A DNA stretch of 33,372 bases from Paracoccaceae bacterium (GTDB taxonomy: Bacteria; Pseudomonadota; Alphaproteobacteria; Rhodobacterales; Rhodobacteraceae). The notes below the pieces were generated by a model. It ran no database searches. It was not told where the DNA came from and was given only the letters and a program-made list of their open reading frames with translations. The position numbers and the translations under genes were made by a program. Shown piece after piece: positions 32,250 through 33,372 of the stretch (position 1 is its first letter; every line of letters begins with the position of its first letter). The stretch lies in contig JANSXZ010000031.1 of the NCBI GenBank assembly GCA_024742705.1, positions 1-33,372 on the forward strand, given 5' to 3'.

Positions 32250-32447
32250 ATGATGCAAGAAGATCTGCAAAACCGTATTGTCGCATTTGCAAAGCACCTG
32301 GTGGGTCCGTCCGACGACCCCGCCGAAAAGGCCCGCAGTCGCGCGTGGCTGGACGCGCGCGGATTGCCCACCGCCGAAGGCCGGTTGCTTCTGGAAGCCC
32401 TGGGTGATCAGGCGAAAACCCGGACCGCATTCCGGGTTTTGCCGTGA
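32250..32447 (+). CDS. Small hypothetical protein, 65 aa
   Basis: A 65-aa protein that I do not recognise, starting MMQEDLQNRIVAFAKHLVGP. It appears helical and charged, with no signal peptide or membrane segment. Support for it being real: a strong GGGGAGAG ribosome-binding site 5 bases before the tandem ATGATG, an AT-rich promoter-like region upstream, and a perfect intrinsic-type hairpin at the end of its reading frame. The last codons (KTRTAFRVLP) are encoded by that hairpin. It converges with eno 19 bases further on. Confidence 0.72.
   Translation: MMQEDLQNRIVAFAKHLVGPSDDPAEKARSRAWLDARGLPTAEGRLLLEALGDQAKTRTAFRVLP
32415..32440. terminator. Bidirectional terminator inside the 3' end of the small gene
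   Basis: A perfect 10-bp inverted repeat AAAACCCGGA (32415-32424) and TCCGGGTTTT (32431-32440) with loop CCGCAT. Either strand gives a G/C stem closed by A-T pairs ending in a T4 run, so it can terminate both the small gene and, from the other side, eno. It lies within the coding sequence, whose stop is at 32445-32447. Confidence 0.75.
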
Positions 32448-32466
32448 TCGGATCCGCAGCGCGGAT

Positions 32467-33372
<906 letters not shown>

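Overview
The window reads as a GC-rich chromosomal segment of an alphaproteobacterium, most likely a member of the Rhodobacteraceae (Roseobacter/Rhodobacter/Paracoccus group). This rests on family-level recognition: a UPF0262 protein, a one-cysteine DksA, a two-domain dCTP deaminase, a DUF2927 lipoprotein, an OlsB-type acyltransferase, and familiar gene strings (infA-maf-RNase E/G-yacG, argS-SPOR-nagZ-scpA-scpB, DUF177-rpmF-plsX-fabH-ihfA-merR). It is mostly housekeeping DNA. I see no rRNA, CRISPR array, prophage, conjugative module or recognised defence island.

Layout. (1) 1-782: the inward-facing end of an IS256-family insertion sequence (transposase start plus terminal inverted repeat ending at 155), one unidentified ORF and a gene-poor stretch. 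(2) 783-6004, plus strand: UPF0262 protein, low-molecular-weight phosphatase, SnoaL-like protein, GNAT, nitrilase-type amidohydrolase, IF-1, Maf, a short RNase E/G and YacG. (3) 6008-10070, minus strand: a compact unit of MoxR ATPase, GNAT, DUF2927 lipoprotein, 55-aa membrane protein and VWA protein. The last four are joined by start/stop overlaps. (4) 10404-12082, plus: dksA with a strong terminator, then an FAD monooxygenase. (5) 12177-13355, minus: exodeoxyribonuclease III and ErpA-type Fe-S protein, divergent from a dGTPase-like gene. (6) 13438-19939, plus: dgt, argS, a SPOR-domain protein, nagZ, scpA and scpB. (7) 20013-25705, minus: dCTP deaminase, tRNA-Pro(GGG), a MerR regulator, ihfA, fabH, plsX, rpmF and a DUF177/YceD protein. 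(8) 25793-29034, plus: BamE lipoprotein, OlsB-like acyltransferase and an Uup-type ABC-F ATPase. (9) 29165-33372: tyrS (minus), anmK (plus), a DUF985 cupin (minus), a 65-aa small protein (plus) and the C-terminal part of enolase (minus, running off the window).

Functional links. NagZ and AnmK are both peptidoglycan-recycling enzymes. PlsX and FabH start phospholipid and fatty-acid synthesis and sit beside the ribosomal L32 gene. Dgt, dCTP deaminase and Maf all act on nucleotide pools. OlsB and BamE belong to the outer envelope.

The least explained parts are the MoxR-GNAT-DUF2927-small membrane protein-VWA unit, the RNase E/G gene that stops where its zinc-link should begin and overlaps the zinc-finger gene yacG, the 65-aa gene with an AT-rich hairpin upstream and a terminator inside its coding end, and two copies of a 33-bp intergenic element. 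None of these proves a new system. The MoxR-VWA unit is the best candidate for follow-up.
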